64,000 nucleotides of DNA from an endosymbiont of Escarpia spicata (GCA_003349915.1 QFXE01000005.1:496001-560000); one strand, 5' to 3'; counted from the stretch's first letter, positions 9,128 to 19,623 are shown. Program-made: numbers and translations. The notes: a model not told the origin generated them from the letters alone.

Positions 9128-9853
9128 TCAGCGACGCATCGACTTGCGTCCCTGGGCAGCACTCAGGATTCCCCGCAGGATATTGAGCTCATCAACATCC
9201 GGCCGGGCACGGTGAAACAGGCTGCGCAACCTGCGCAACAGCTTGTCTGACTGACGGGGATTGGCAAAACCAATATCCTCCAGAGCCTGTGCCAGATGAC
9301 CATGAAACCCCTCCATCATCTCCGCAGTGGCCACCTCTCTGAGAGGTCCCGGAGCCGTCTCCCGTCCTTCCAGCCAGGCAAGATAGATTTCATAGCTGAG
9401 CACCTGAACCGCAGCACCGAGATTCAAGGAACTATAGGCGGAGTTGGTGGGAATCTGGACCAGAAAATTGCAGCGGTCCAGCTCCTCGTTAGTGAGTCCT
9501 GAGCTCTCCCGGCCGAAGACCAGAGCAACCTCGCCCACTGCACTCTCCTCGATGATCTTTGCCGCACAGGCCCGCGGATTCAACAGAGGTGAGGAGACAG
9601 TCCGCTCACGGGCGCTAGTGCCTATTATCAAACGGCATCCCTTCAGTGCCGCGTCCAGGCTATCGCAAACCGGCGCCCGCGCAAGCAGATCATCCGCCCC
9701 CGAGGCCCGGGCGGTCGCCTCTTCGCTCGGGAAATGCTTCGGTGACACCAGAACAAGCTGCTCCAGGCACATATTATTCATCGCCCGGGCCGCAGCGCCG
9801 ATATTACCGGGGTGGCTGGTCTCCACCAGCACGATTCGTACACGATTCAACAT
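9128..9853 (-). CDS. trmJ: tRNA (cytidine/uridine-2'-O-)-methyltransferase TrmJ
   Basis: A 241-residue SPOUT (trefoil knot) methyltransferase. The N-terminus MLNRVRIVLVETSHPGNIGA carries the conserved Asn/Arg region, and the SAM-binding knot motifs VALVFGRESSGLTNEE and VQIPTNSAYSSLNLGAAV follow; a C-terminal helical extension is present. TrmJ methylates the ribose at position 32 of tRNAs. It lies between suhB (divergent) and cysE, the order known from many gammaproteobacteria with isc operons. Confidence 0.94.
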   Translation of the reverse strand: MLNRVRIVLVETSHPGNIGAAARAMNNMCLEQLVLVSPKHFPSEEATARASGADDLLARAPVCDSLDAALKGCRLIIGTSARERTVSSPLLNPRACAAKIIEESAVGEVALVFGRESSGLTNEELDRCNFLVQIPTNSAYSSLNLGAAVQVLSYEIYLAWLEGRETAPGPLREVATAEMMEGFHGHLAQALEDIGFANPRQSDKLLRRLRSLFHRARPDVDELNILRGILSAAQGRKSMRR

Positions 9854-9941
9854 GGGCGCAAGGGTACCGCATGAACAACCTCAAGACCAAAACCGGTTTT
9901 CTGCTTTATCCGCCATGCCGCTTGCTGTATCTTTGCCGCCC

Positions 9942-10739
9942 ATGAATCCAATGGTAACCATCGCTGTCCGTGCTGCACGTGACGCCGCCCGTGTGCTGAT
10001 GCGCAATTACAATCGGCTCGATACCCTCAACTTCACCGACAAGGGGATGCACGATTATGTCAGCGAGGTGGACCGGATAGCCGAACAGGCGATTATCGAT
10101 ATTCTGCGGGACAAATACCCCAATCACGCCATACTGGGGGAAGAGAGTGGCAGCCACCCAGGTGACGACTATCAGTGGGTCATAGATCCGCTGGACGGCA
10201 CCACCAACTATCTGCACGGATTCCCCCAGTTCTCCATCTCTATCGCCCTCCGACACAAGGGTAGACTGGAGGTTGGCGTGATCTATGATCCGCTGAATGA
10301 GGAGATGTTCACCACCAGCCGTGGTTCCGGCGTCCAGCTGAACGATCGGCGTTTGAGGGTCTCCAGCCGCAAGAGTCTGGATGGAGCGTTATTGGGAACC
10401 GGCCTGCCCTACCGTGATTTTCGTTTTACGGAAAACTACATGGGCATGCTCAAGGATCTGATGGCTGACACTGCGGGGATACGCCGCCCCGGCTCAGCCG
10501 CGCTTGATTTCGCCTATGTGGCCGCCGGGAGGCTGGACGGATTCTGGGAACTCGGCCTCGCCGAATGGGATTTTGCCGCAGGCGCCCTCATGGTACGCGA
10601 AGCCGGGGGGCTGGTTACCGATATCTCCGGCGGCGAGCGTCACTTTGAGACCGGTAATGTCATCGCCGGCAACATCAAGGTGCACAACGCCATATTGCGC
10701 CGCATCCTTCCCCACCTGGACGATAGACTTACCGCTTAA
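9942..10739 (+). CDS. suhB: Inositol-1-monophosphatase SuhB
   Basis: A 265-residue inositol monophosphatase family protein. The start ATG at 9942 aligns with E. coli SuhB (MNPMVTIAVRAARDA here). Metal-binding motifs are ILGEESG, DPLDGTTNYLHGFP and the late AEWDFAAGALMVREAGG. SuhB also joins the rRNA antitermination complex, independent of its phosphatase activity. The frame stays open far upstream through the antisense of trmJ, but that part is not coding. It is divergent from trmJ with an 88-base gap. Confidence 0.94.
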   Translation: MNPMVTIAVRAARDAARVLMRNYNRLDTLNFTDKGMHDYVSEVDRIAEQAIIDILRDKYPNHAILGEESGSHPGDDYQWVIDPLDGTTNYLHGFPQFSISIALRHKGRLEVGVIYDPLNEEMFTTSRGSGVQLNDRRLRVSSRKSLDGALLGTGLPYRDFRFTENYMGMLKDLMADTAGIRRPGSAALDFAYVAAGRLDGFWELGLAEWDFAAGALMVREAGGLVTDISGGERHFETGNVIAGNIKVHNAILRRILPHLDDRLTA

Positions 10740-10815
10740 TTCCTGACACGGCGAATCCGCTTCACAGTTTGCCCCGTTTTTTCATCCCCATCCTCAAGAT
10801 TACGGCCCGCCGACC

Positions 10816-10839
10816 GTTACCGGAGATAACATCGGTAAC
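10816..10839. promoter_or_regulatory. Inverted repeat GTTACCG/CGGTAAC
   Basis: A perfect 7-base inverted repeat (10816-10822 and 10833-10839) with a 10-base spacer lies 24 bases ahead of the small gene at 10864. It could be an operator or a hairpin in the leader. No T-tract follows, so it is not an intrinsic terminator. Confidence 0.35.
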
Positions 10840-10863
10840 AACTGTAAAAGCGGAACCTACCTA

Positions 10864-11118
10864 ATGGCGAATAAGAACAATATCGACCAGGCACTCAGCG
10901 ACCGGGCACTGGAAATGGTGATGAGGGATGTGCTGGATGGTGTGCTGGATGGTGTGCAGGACATCTCACTGCAGTCAGCGTTTACCGACAATCCCTACAA
11001 TGTGGATATCATCTCTATCGAACGACCCGACAAGCAGGGTGACGATCAAGACAAAACCGGAATGAGCCTCAACAATGCAGAGGTCATCTATCCACCGGCA
11101 TTCTGTAAAACAGCGTAG
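10864..11118 (+). CDS. Small hypothetical protein
   Basis: An 84-residue acidic, soluble protein with no recognised domain. It starts MANKNNIDQALSDRALEMVM and holds a short tandem repeat (VLDGVLDGVQD, encoded by a repeated GTGCTGGATGGT). There is no signal peptide or membrane segment. The start lacks a clear Shine-Dalgarno sequence, and the gene stands alone between suhB and the repeat before secF. It may be a real small gene or a spurious frame. Confidence 0.45.
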   Translation: MANKNNIDQALSDRALEMVMRDVLDGVLDGVQDISLQSAFTDNPYNVDIISIERPDKQGDDQDKTGMSLNNAEVIYPPAFCKTA

Positions 11119-11166
11119 CCGACAGGCTCATCAATAAACCACCCGGCTGAAGCATCAGCGGCGAAC

Positions 11167-11226
11167 GTAGGGTGCGCCGTGCGCACCGTGATTGCTGCTT
11201 ATTCTGGTGCGCATAGCGCACTCTAC
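11167..11226. repeat. Dispersed palindromic repeat GTAGGG/CCCTAC, copy 2
   Basis: A shorter, 60-base copy: it opens GTAGGGTGCGCCGTGCGCAC and closes GTGCGCATAGCGCACTCTAC, with one change in the right terminal motif. It lies downstream of the small hypothetical gene and of secF, that is, between convergent genes, and its hairpin-forming ends could act on transcript ends. Confidence 0.75.
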
Positions 11227-11265
11227 ATAACTATTCAGTTCAACCTTGATCTGACAACAACCGGA

Positions 11266-12204
11266 TCAGGGGGTTTCCTCGACATCGGCACCCTCTTTTT
11301 CAACCGACATCAGATCATCTTTGCTGATGCCCATCATGATGATCGCCGTACTCGCCACATAGATGGAAGAGTAGGTACCGATCACCACACCCACGATCAG
11401 GGCCAGGGCAAAACCGTGAATGATCTCGCCGCCGAATATGAAGAGTGCGATCAATACCAGCAGGGTGGTCATGGAAGTGACCAGAGTACGGGTGAGGGCC
11501 TGGTTTAGCGAGGCATTGATGATCTCGGTCGCAGAGCCTTTCCGAATCTTACGGAAATTCTCACGAATGCGATCAAATACGACGATGGTATCGTTCAGTG
11601 AATAGCCGATCACCGCCAGCACCGCGGCCAGCACCGGCAGGTCGAACTCCACCTGGAACAGGGAGAAGACACCGATAGTGAAAACCACGTCATGTACCAG
11701 CGCAATAACCGCACCTACTGCAAACCGATACTCAAACCGTATACCCACATAGATCAGGATACCGAACAGCGCATAGAGCATGGCGAGACCACCATCTTCG
11801 GTCAGCTCATCACCGACCTGCGGCCCGACAAACTCTACCCGCCTCATATCAGCCTGACCATCCGCCAACTTGCTCATTGCTGCGAAAGCACTGGTGCTGA
11901 TCGCCGCAGTGTCTACACCATCCCTGGGCGCCAAACGAACCAGCACGTCCCTGGATGTGCCGAAGTGCTGCACCGTTGCATCGGAAAAACCTTCCGCAGC
12001 CAATGCTTCACGAACCTTCGGTAAATCAACCGTTTCGTGATATCCCACCTCGACGAGGGTACCACCGGTAAAGTCGATACCCAGGTTCAGGCCACGCACC
12101 ACAATGGAGGCCAACGCAACCAGGATCACTGCACTGGAAACGATCAGGGCGAGCTTACGTCCGCCCATGAAGTTAAACTTTGTCGTCTTTTTGAAGATCT
12201 GCAT
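11266..12204 (-). CDS. secF: Protein translocase subunit SecF
   Basis: A 312-residue inner-membrane protein with six predicted helices, one before and five after a periplasmic P1-like domain. The Sec_GG motif (GIDFTGGTLVEV) and the conserved D-T-I-V-V-F-D-R-I-R-E-N-F-R segment are present. With SecD it uses the proton gradient to pull secreted proteins out of SecYEG. The ATG at 12202-12204 is preferred over a longer frame because it follows an AAGGGCGGA ribosome site. It lies 16 bases after secD. The C-terminal tail is acidic. Confidence 0.96.
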   Translation of the reverse strand: MQIFKKTTKFNFMGGRKLALIVSSAVILVALASIVVRGLNLGIDFTGGTLVEVGYHETVDLPKVREALAAEGFSDATVQHFGTSRDVLVRLAPRDGVDTAAISTSAFAAMSKLADGQADMRRVEFVGPQVGDELTEDGGLAMLYALFGILIYVGIRFEYRFAVGAVIALVHDVVFTIGVFSLFQVEFDLPVLAAVLAVIGYSLNDTIVVFDRIRENFRKIRKGSATEIINASLNQALTRTLVTSMTTLLVLIALFIFGGEIIHGFALALIVGVVIGTYSSIYVASTAIIMMGISKDDLMSVEKEGADVEETP

Positions 12205-12220
12205 AGTCAATCCGCCCTTA

Positions 12221-14074
12221 TCAAACTGCCAGCTCTTTAACCCGTCTGCGACCATAGATCAGATTGATCACTGCGCGAGTGCCGATGATGGCGGTAAACA
12301 TGGAGGTCAGGATACCGATAGCCAGGGTTACCGCGAACCCCTTGATGGGGCCGGTACCGAAGCTGAATAGCACCACCGCAGCTATCAGCGTGGTGATATT
12401 CGCGTCGATGATGGTGGAGAACGCCTTCGCATAACCCGCCTGAATGCTGGCCTGTGGCGTATTGCCGTTGCGGATCTCCTCACGGATACGCTCGAAGATC
12501 AACACGTTGGCATCCACTGCCATGCCCACGGTCAACACGATACCGGCGATGCCCGGCAGGGTCAGTGTCGCCTGCAGCATGGAGAGAATAGCGACGATCA
12601 GTACCAGGTTCATGCTCAGGGCCAGATCAGCCACCAGACCAAAGACCCGGTAGTAGACGGCCATGAAGATCATTACCAGGGCCATGCCAATCATGACTGA
12701 CATGAAACCCTGATCAATGTTGTCCTGACCCAGGCTGGGGCCGATAGTACGCTCTTCAACAATCTCAATGGGGGCAGCCAGTGCGCCTGCCCGCAGCAAC
12801 AGCGCCAGATCGTGAGCCTCTTCCGGGGTATCGAGGCCGGTGGTCTGAAAACGGCTGCCGAAAGGTTCGAGGATATTGGCGATGCTGATCACCTCCTCCA
12901 CCTTGGTTCTATGTTTCACCGGTTCGCCGTCCACCATACGGGTGACTACGCGGTTCTCGATAAAAACCACCGCCATCGGTTTGCTGACATTGTCATTGGT
13001 GACACGGCGCATGCGGTTGCCACCGGGGCCGTCGAGGCGCACTGAAACCATCGGCTGACCGGAACGCTGATCAAAACCAGAGGATGCGTCGATGATCTGG
13101 TTACCGGTGACAATAACCGACTTCTTCAGCAATACCGGCTGCCCGTTGCGCTCACGATAGAGTTTGGAGCCCGGCGGCACCCTGCCGTTAACGGCATCCT
13201 GCACGCTGTGTTCGGTATCGGCGAGGCGATACTCCAGGGTCGCGGTGGCACCGAGAATCTCTTTCAGCTTGGCAGGATCCTGGGCGCCGGGCAGTTGCAC
13301 CACGATACGCCGCTCGCCCTGCTGTTGGATCAGCGGTTCCGCCACGCCCAATGCATTGACGCGGTTACGCAGGGTGGTGATGTTCTGTTCCAGGGCAAAC
13401 TTCTGCACCGCGCGGCGCTCAGCGGGCTTAAGGGTAGCGCGCACATAGTAGTCACCCCCTTCATCCGACATATCAGTTGCCAGTGAGCGAAATTCGCTGT
13501 GGATCAGCTGCTCAGCTTTGTCCCGCTTGTCCGGATCGTTGAATTTGACAACAACCTTCTCCCCCTCTCGGGAGACCCGCAGGTAGCGGACCTTGTTCTT
13601 ACGCAACAGGGTTCTGATGTCACCGCTGTTACGCTCCACTGCCTGCTGCACCGCCGCTTCCATATCCACGTCGATCAACACATGGATGCCACCCCGCAGA
13701 TCGAGACCAAGATACATTGGCTCTGCGCCAAATGAACGCAGCCAGTCAGGCAGATCCGGCGATAGCGTCAAAGCCTGGTTGTAGTCAGTGCCCAGCTCGT
13801 TGGCAATAGCCTCCTTCGCCTTCAACTGATCTTCGGAGTTAAGAAAACGCACCAGCAGTTTGGCGTTTTCGGATGAGATACCCTTCGCCTCGACGCCTGC
13901 CTTCTCCATCGCCTGGGTAATCCTGGCCATAGTGGTTTCATCCACCGAGGCGCGACGGGTGCCGGAAATTTCCATGGAGGGGTCCTGATCGTAGATATTC
14001 GGTAACGCAAAGAGCGCTCCGACGAGGACTACGATCACTACCAGAAGGTTTTTCCAGAGAGGATATTGGTTCAT
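12221..14074 (-). CDS. secD: Protein translocase subunit SecD
   Basis: A 617-residue inner-membrane protein: a first helix near residues 8-27, a large periplasmic P1 domain, the Sec_GG motif (LDLRGGIHVLIDVD), and five C-terminal helices with DANVLIFERIREE and GPIKGFAVTLAIGI. It forms the SecDF complex with SecF and YajC. The gene order tgt-yajC-secD-secF is the canonical one. Confidence 0.97.
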   Translation of the reverse strand: MNQYPLWKNLLVVIVVLVGALFALPNIYDQDPSMEISGTRRASVDETTMARITQAMEKAGVEAKGISSENAKLLVRFLNSEDQLKAKEAIANELGTDYNQALTLSPDLPDWLRSFGAEPMYLGLDLRGGIHVLIDVDMEAAVQQAVERNSGDIRTLLRKNKVRYLRVSREGEKVVVKFNDPDKRDKAEQLIHSEFRSLATDMSDEGGDYYVRATLKPAERRAVQKFALEQNITTLRNRVNALGVAEPLIQQQGERRIVVQLPGAQDPAKLKEILGATATLEYRLADTEHSVQDAVNGRVPPGSKLYRERNGQPVLLKKSVIVTGNQIIDASSGFDQRSGQPMVSVRLDGPGGNRMRRVTNDNVSKPMAVVFIENRVVTRMVDGEPVKHRTKVEEVISIANILEPFGSRFQTTGLDTPEEAHDLALLLRAGALAAPIEIVEERTIGPSLGQDNIDQGFMSVMIGMALVMIFMAVYYRVFGLVADLALSMNLVLIVAILSMLQATLTLPGIAGIVLTVGMAVDANVLIFERIREEIRNGNTPQASIQAGYAKAFSTIIDANITTLIAAVVLFSFGTGPIKGFAVTLAIGILTSMFTAIIGTRAVINLIYGRRRVKELAV

Positions 14075-14150
14075 CGTGTTTTTCTTGCTGTTGCACCAGC
14101 CAGGCTGGCGCGGTTTCCATTACATTTATTGCAACTGACAATCCGGACGT

Positions 14151-14477
14151 TTACATGCCCTTCAGTGACCCCTTGGGCATTACGGATTCCACTGCTGCAC
14201 GGCGGAATTTGACCTCCACGCCCTCGGCAATCTCCACCGTGATGAAGTTGTCACCCATCTGGGTGATCTTGCCGACGATGCCGCCGGCGGTGGCCACCTC
14301 ATCACCTTTGCCCAGTGTCTCGACCATCTTCTTGTGCTCTTTCTGACGCTTCACCTGGGGGCGAATCATCAAAAAGTATAGGACTACACCAAACAGCACC
14401 AGCGGCAACAGTCCGGTCAAGGCATCCGGCGAGGCGATGGCCCCTTCAGCAAAGGCGTCGGAAATAAAAAAGCTCAT
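14151..14477 (-). CDS. yajC: YajC, SecDF-associated membrane protein
   Basis: A 108-residue protein with one N-terminal transmembrane helix (LLPLVLFGVVLYFLMIRPQ) followed by the RPQxKRQKEHKKM motif and a small beta domain. YajC binds SecDF and also AcrB. It is 76 bases upstream of secD and 136 bases downstream of tgt. Confidence 0.96.
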   Translation of the reverse strand: MSFFISDAFAEGAIASPDALTGLLPLVLFGVVLYFLMIRPQVKRQKEHKKMVETLGKGDEVATAGGIVGKITQMGDNFITVEIAEGVEVKFRRAAVESVMPKGSLKGM

Positions 14478-14613
14478 AATCAGTACCCGATTTTTGAGAG
14501 ATCAAAATCCAAACGGCGCCGGAATGTTTCCGACAGCCAAAATCAGCCGCCGATTATGCCACAGAAGACCGCAAGATACAGGCAGTGGTTTTTCCACTGC
14601 CAATCAACACCAC

Positions 14614-15720
<1,107 letters not shown>

Positions 15721-15897
15721 TTAATTCTGTTGGGTTTCAAGCGAAAAAAATAGTGAAAATCTTTTTATTTCAATAAGTAACGGGGTGTGATCTTTGTGGA
15801 TTTCCACGTTAATCCTAGCCCTGTGCGATATTCGGCGCCAGAAAAGCAAGGGTTAACCCTAACATGACTTGACAAGTCGCCCTGTATATTAGAAAAT

Positions 15898-15985
15898 AAA
15901 AATGCGCTAAATCTTACGAATTAGCATATTCCTCCATCCTCCTTTGGTGGAACTTTTAAGCGCGACACCCTGTCGCGCTTTTTTT
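15898..15985 (+). ncRNA. Candidate small RNA between tgt and queA
   Basis: On the plus strand, opposite to both neighbours, three hairpins follow each other: GCTAA/TTAGC (15906-15910, 15921-15925), TCCATC/GGTGGA (15933-15938, 15946-15951) with the loop CTCCTTT, and a terminator. A TTGACA hexamer lies at 15869-15874 with AT-rich bases where a -10 would be; the two palindromes GGGTTAACCC (15850-15859) and GACTTGACAAGTC (15866-15878) could be operators. The loop is complementary to AAAGGAG, a Shine-Dalgarno sequence. The 5' end is a guess and no known family was recognised. Confidence 0.5.
15958..15985 (+). terminator. Intrinsic terminator of the candidate sRNA
   Basis: A 10-bp stem (AAGCGCGACA against TGTCGCGCTT) with loop CCC is followed by a run of T residues to 15985. 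It is oriented on the plus strand and cannot serve queA or tgt, which are both on the minus strand, so some plus-strand transcript must end here. Confidence 0.8.
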
Positions 15986-16011
15986 GCCTGAAAGCCACTG
16001 TAATCACTGGG

Positions 16012-17052
16012 TTATGCCTGCTGCATAAGCGACGGCGTGAGAAACATCGCATCTCCATAGCTGAAGAAACGGTAGCCTCTGGAGACTGCATGGCGATAGG
16101 CTGCCATCACATGATCATAACCTGAGAAAGCGGAGACCAGCATCAGCAGGGTCGATTCCGGAAGGTGAAAATTGGTGAGCATCCCATCGACGCTGCGAAA
16201 ATGGTAACCGGGACGGATAAAGAGCCTTGTATCGCCGCTAAAGGGCGCTATCTCTCCCGATGCAGAGGCAGCTTCAAGGCTGCGCACACTGGTAGTGCCC
16301 ACAGCCACCACCCGTCCACCGTTGGCGCGCGTCTCCCGCACCTTTCGGCATACAGATTCATCCACCTCCACATACTCGCTGTGCATTATGTGCTCATCCA
16401 GATTGTCCACTCGCACCGGCTGGAATGTTCCAGCACCGACATGCAGGGTGACCAAAGCACTTTTCACTCCTCTTTCTCCCAACTCATCCAGCATCTCAAG
16501 ATCAAAATGGAGTCCTGCCGTGGGGGCGGCAACAGCCCCGGGACGGCGAGCATAAACAGTTTGATAGCGCTCCCTGTCCGAAGAGTCATCCGAACGATCG
16601 ATGTAGGGCGGCAGGGGCATATGTCCCTGCTCCTCCATCAGCTGAAAGAAATCGCCATCCTGCAAATCTATCTCAAACAGACTCTCCTTACGCCCTACTA
16701 CCTCCACCTCTCTTTTTCGCTCCCCAAGATAGAGGATGCTACCTGCCTTCGGGGATTTGCTGGCACGTACATGGGCCAGCGCCCGGCCCGGCGTGAGCAC
16801 CCGTTCGATAAGCAACTCGACTTTTCCACCACTCTGTTTAAAGCCGTGGAGCCGGGCCTGCATCACACGGGTATCATTGAATACCAGAAGATCCCCCTTT
16901 CGCAGCAACCGCGGTAGATCTGTAAAATGCTGGTCATTCAACTCACCACTGGTACCGTCCAGGGTGAGCAGGCGACTGCCCCGCCGCTCTTTTTCGGGGA
17001 ATTGGGCAATCAGCTCCGGAGGAAGATCGTAGGAAAAATCGGATAGTTTCAT
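16012..17052 (-). CDS. queA: tRNA preQ1(34) S-adenosylmethionine ribosyltransferase-isomerase
   Basis: A 346-residue QueA. It starts [20 protein letters not shown] at the ATG 17050-17052, the family's normal N-terminus; a 15-residue upstream extension of the frame was dropped. Typical motifs are [37 protein letters not shown] and the [17 protein letters not shown] stretch. It converts preQ1 to epoxyqueuosine on tRNA with SAM as ribosyl donor, acting after Tgt. Confidence 0.97.
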   Translation of the reverse strand: MKLSDFSYDLPPELIAQFPEKERRGSRLLTLDGTSGELNDQHFTDLPRLLRKGDLLVFNDTRVMQARLHGFKQSGGKVELLIERVLTPGRALAHVRASKSPKAGSILYLGERKREVEVVGRKESLFEIDLQDGDFFQLMEEQGHMPLPPYIDRSDDSSDRERYQTVYARRPGAVAAPTAGLHFDLEMLDELGERGVKSALVTLHVGAGTFQPVRVDNLDEHIMHSEYVEVDESVCRKVRETRANGGRVVAVGTTSVRSLEAASASGEIAPFSGDTRLFIRPGYHFRSVDGMLTNFHLPESTLLMLVSAFSGYDHVMAAYRHAVSRGYRFFSYGDAMFLTPSLMQQA

Positions 17053-17172
17053 GCGGGCGGATAATATCATGGCCCTGGCTGCCACAACATCCAGCAAAAT
17101 GCCTGCCGCCGGGAATCGTTAACATCTCACAGCAACTCAGGCGTTTCTCAAACGAGGTACACGTCAAGGTAC

Positions 17173-17293
17173 AGACTCCGGTATCGACTATCCTTAGGTC
17201 AATGGAGTCTCTAAGCGAAACGATTCGCATGGCTGGCTAAACTTAGGCAAACTAAACCAGATAGTTTGAAGCGAAGCAGGCAAAGCCATTTTT
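17173..17293 (+). promoter_or_regulatory. Structured leader upstream of the GGDEF-EAL gene
   Basis: Three hairpins in series precede the gene at 17349: AGACTCC/GGAGTCT (17173-17179, 17204-17210), GCGAA/TTCGC with an ACGA loop (17215-17228), and ATGGCT/AGCCAT (17229-17234, 17284-17289), which encloses CAAACT/AGTTTG (17248-17253, 17263-17268) and ends in five T residues. This could be an untranslated regulatory leader with a weak terminator. Segments GGCAAAC and GCAAAGCC recall cyclic-di-GMP-I riboswitches, but the full consensus is not met. The region also lies upstream of divergent queA. Confidence 0.35.
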
Positions 17294-17348
17294 CGACCAC
17301 CAACGCGAAATTGATCTGACTGAATCTACTGAAATAATTCGGACCCAA

Positions 17349-19559
17349 ATGTCAAACAGAGTCATTTCCATCAACACATATGCAACGATCTATATCGTTA
17401 TCGCATTTGTGTCACTCAGCTTTGTTGGGGGGCTGACCTACCTGAATATTCAGAAAATGGAATCTGAATTTCATGACAGCAGTATCACCATTGCAGAAAA
17501 AGAGATCGAGCAGGCTATCGCTTCCGTTACAGCTGATATACAGAAGCACGCAGTGGATTTGGCCGAATGGCATGAGGTTAGGCAGCAGTTACTGAACCCC
17601 GGTTTTTATAGTGATTGGCATGAGCGCAGTAAACAGAATACAGGCATTTTACCGGAGTATGTGCTTGACACCTCGATCTACAACAGCGAGGGGGAAGTAT
17701 TGGGGAAACTGGATACCTCGATATTACCGAAAGCCATAAATATCGAGCGCATTGAGCCCTTTTTCCGGATCAAGGAGGGGAAGCCTGGAATATTTATCAT
17801 TGCGCCTGTCCGTGACCTGAAAAACCTGAATACCATCGGTTATGTCGCCACTTTAAGCGATTTTCTAGCCGGCTTTTATAGCCAAAGACGCTTTAGTCAA
17901 ATAGACCCGCAAACAATAACATTCATATCGTCAAGCCACGATTTTCTCCCGATTGCTGAACTAAAAAGGCATATCAAGTACACATTGCGTAGTGATCCAT
18001 ACGCAGAAGAGTTGAAAAAGGTCATGCTACAAGCGGTGGGTTATCTCATCGCTGTCAGTGTAATTCTAACGCTCCTGATCTTCCCGCAAAGTGTCTGGTT
18101 TACCGGAAAATCAATTCGTCAACTCTCTCGCCATCTCGATTTTCTCAAACGGCACTCCGCCGAAAAAATTGCTGAAAACCTGGGTAGACGTCTGCCCATT
18201 AAGGAACTGGATAAAGTCAGGCTTTCCCTGAATGACTATCACAATCAACTCAACAGTCTGAATACCAGTTTGGATGAAAAAAACAGGAAACTCTGGAGCC
18301 TCGCTCTCCACGACCCCCTGACCGGCGTCAAAAACAGACGGGCTTTTGACGAATACTGGAAAGAGGTGAACAACCTCTTCGATATCCGCCGCAACCCCAT
18401 CTGTCTGGCCCTGTTTGATGTCAATCACTTCAAGGCCATCAACGACACTTATGGACATCAGGTCGGGGATGAGGTGCTTATAGCGATCAGCCACTCCATC
18501 CAAAAAGTGTTGAGAAAAAGAGAGTATCTGTTCCGCCTTGGCGGCGATGAGTTCGCAACCATCCTTTTCGACTGTACACCTGCCATCGCAATGCGCATTG
18601 CTGAGCGCTGTAAGGAGGCGATCGCCGACTACCCATTCCATGACTTCGGCATCAAAGAGCCAGTGAGAATCAGCATCGGCCTAGCCCTCACCGATAGTGA
18701 AACAGAGGAGGATTCACCTTTGACATCGTCACAGTGGCAGGCCGATATTGCCATGTACACTGCCAAGCGTCCCGCCACATCCCATATCGCGGTTTTTTCA
18801 CCCGAAATGGCAGAGGAATCCAGCGGGCTTTTCTCAAACCTGACTCACAATGCTGTTTACGACGCGGTAACCCATGGCACTGGTTTAAATATGTTCTATC
18901 AACCCATCGTCAAACTCCAGGATGGCTCTATTCAGTATTATGAGGCGCTACTCAGAATTTCTCATGGCAACAGATGGATACTTCCTTCGCACATCTTTCC
19001 GCTGATTGAGGCGCGTCGACTGGAAATCGACCTCGACCGGGTGGTAATCAATCGCGTTCTGGAGGATTTGGAGAACAATCGGATCCCCGCTGGAACCGGC
19101 ATATCCATAAACATTTCGGCACCAACTGCCATCAACCAATACCTGACCGAGTGGCTCATAGGTTTTCTACCCTATTTAAAGACACACAAGTTTGTGATTG
19201 AGATAACCGAGACGGCCTTGATCACACAGCTAAAGACTGCGACAAAAAACCTGACCGCACTCAGAAAGATGGGATACCAGATCGCGCTCGATGACTTTGG
19301 GAGCGGCTACTCCTCATTGCGCTACCTGGCCACAATGCCGGTGGATATCGTGAAATTCGACATCTCGCTAACCCGGAATGTGGATAACGAAGCACAAAAC
19401 CGCATCATCCGTCATCTGGTACAGATGATTACTGAATCCGGCCACCAACTCGTGGCGGAAGGTATCGAAACCGAGGAGATGTCGCAAAAACTTGCGGGCT
19501 TGGGATTTGTCTTCGGTCAGGGCTATCTTTTTGGCAAACCATCCCCACCAGAAGCTTGA
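17349..19559 (+). CDS. Membrane GGDEF-EAL cyclic-di-GMP enzyme
   Basis: A 736-residue protein: transmembrane helix at about 14-34, a periplasmic sensor region of some 200 residues (CHASE4-like, with DLAEWHEVRQQLLNP), a second helix near 230-250, a HAMP-like linker, a GGDEF domain with the motif intact at 398-402, and an EAL domain with Glu-Ala-Leu at 532-534, DDFGSGYSSL and the late GQGYLFGKP. Both catalytic signatures look complete, so it may make or degrade cyclic-di-GMP in response to a periplasmic signal. It is a single gene, 56 bases after a structured leader. Confidence 0.9.
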   Translation: MSNRVISINTYATIYIVIAFVSLSFVGGLTYLNIQKMESEFHDSSITIAEKEIEQAIASVTADIQKHAVDLAEWHEVRQQLLNPGFYSDWHERSKQNTGILPEYVLDTSIYNSEGEVLGKLDTSILPKAINIERIEPFFRIKEGKPGIFIIAPVRDLKNLNTIGYVATLSDFLAGFYSQRRFSQIDPQTITFISSSHDFLPIAELKRHIKYTLRSDPYAEELKKVMLQAVGYLIAVSVILTLLIFPQSVWFTGKSIRQLSRHLDFLKRHSAEKIAENLGRRLPIKELDKVRLSLNDYHNQLNSLNTSLDEKNRKLWSLALHDPLTGVKNRRAFDEYWKEVNNLFDIRRNPICLALFDVNHFKAINDTYGHQVGDEVLIAISHSIQKVLRKREYLFRLGGDEFATILFDCTPAIAMRIAERCKEAIADYPFHDFGIKEPVRISIGLALTDSETEEDSPLTSSQWQADIAMYTAKRPATSHIAVFSPEMAEESSGLFSNLTHNAVYDAVTHGTGLNMFYQPIVKLQDGSIQYYEALLRISHGNRWILPSHIFPLIEARRLEIDLDRVVINRVLEDLENNRIPAGTGISINISAPTAINQYLTEWLIGFLPYLKTHKFVIEITETALITQLKTATKNLTALRKMGYQIALDDFGSGYSSLRYLATMPVDIVKFDISLTRNVDNEAQNRIIRHLVQMITESGHQLVAEGIETEEMSQKLAGLGFVFGQGYLFGKPSPPEA

Positions 19560-19582
19560 TCTATATCCTCCAAATCAGGATC

Positions 19583-19609
19583 TTGCAATTCGAGAAAATC
19601 ATGTATACT
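19583..19609 (+). promoter_or_regulatory. Promoter of tRNA-Leu
   Basis: TTGCAA (19583-19588) and TATACT (19604-19609) are 15 bases apart, or 16 if the -35 is shifted by one base. They lie 15 bases before the mature tRNA start, a usual distance for a tRNA promoter. Confidence 0.5.
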
Positions 19610-19623
19610 TACCGGCTTCCAGC

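Noticed and set aside
9444..9941. Open frame extending suhB almost 500 bases upstream
   Set aside because: It lies antisense to trmJ, its protein has no SuhB similarity, and ATG 9942 aligns with the known SuhB N-terminus.
13938..14141. 67-residue frame between secD and yajC
   Set aside because: It overlaps the secD signal region in another frame and shows no conserved features.
17229..17293. Cyclic-di-GMP (GEMM-I) riboswitch call
   Set aside because: Only two short segments resemble the consensus; the second stem with its conserved loop was not found, so it is kept as an unassigned leader.
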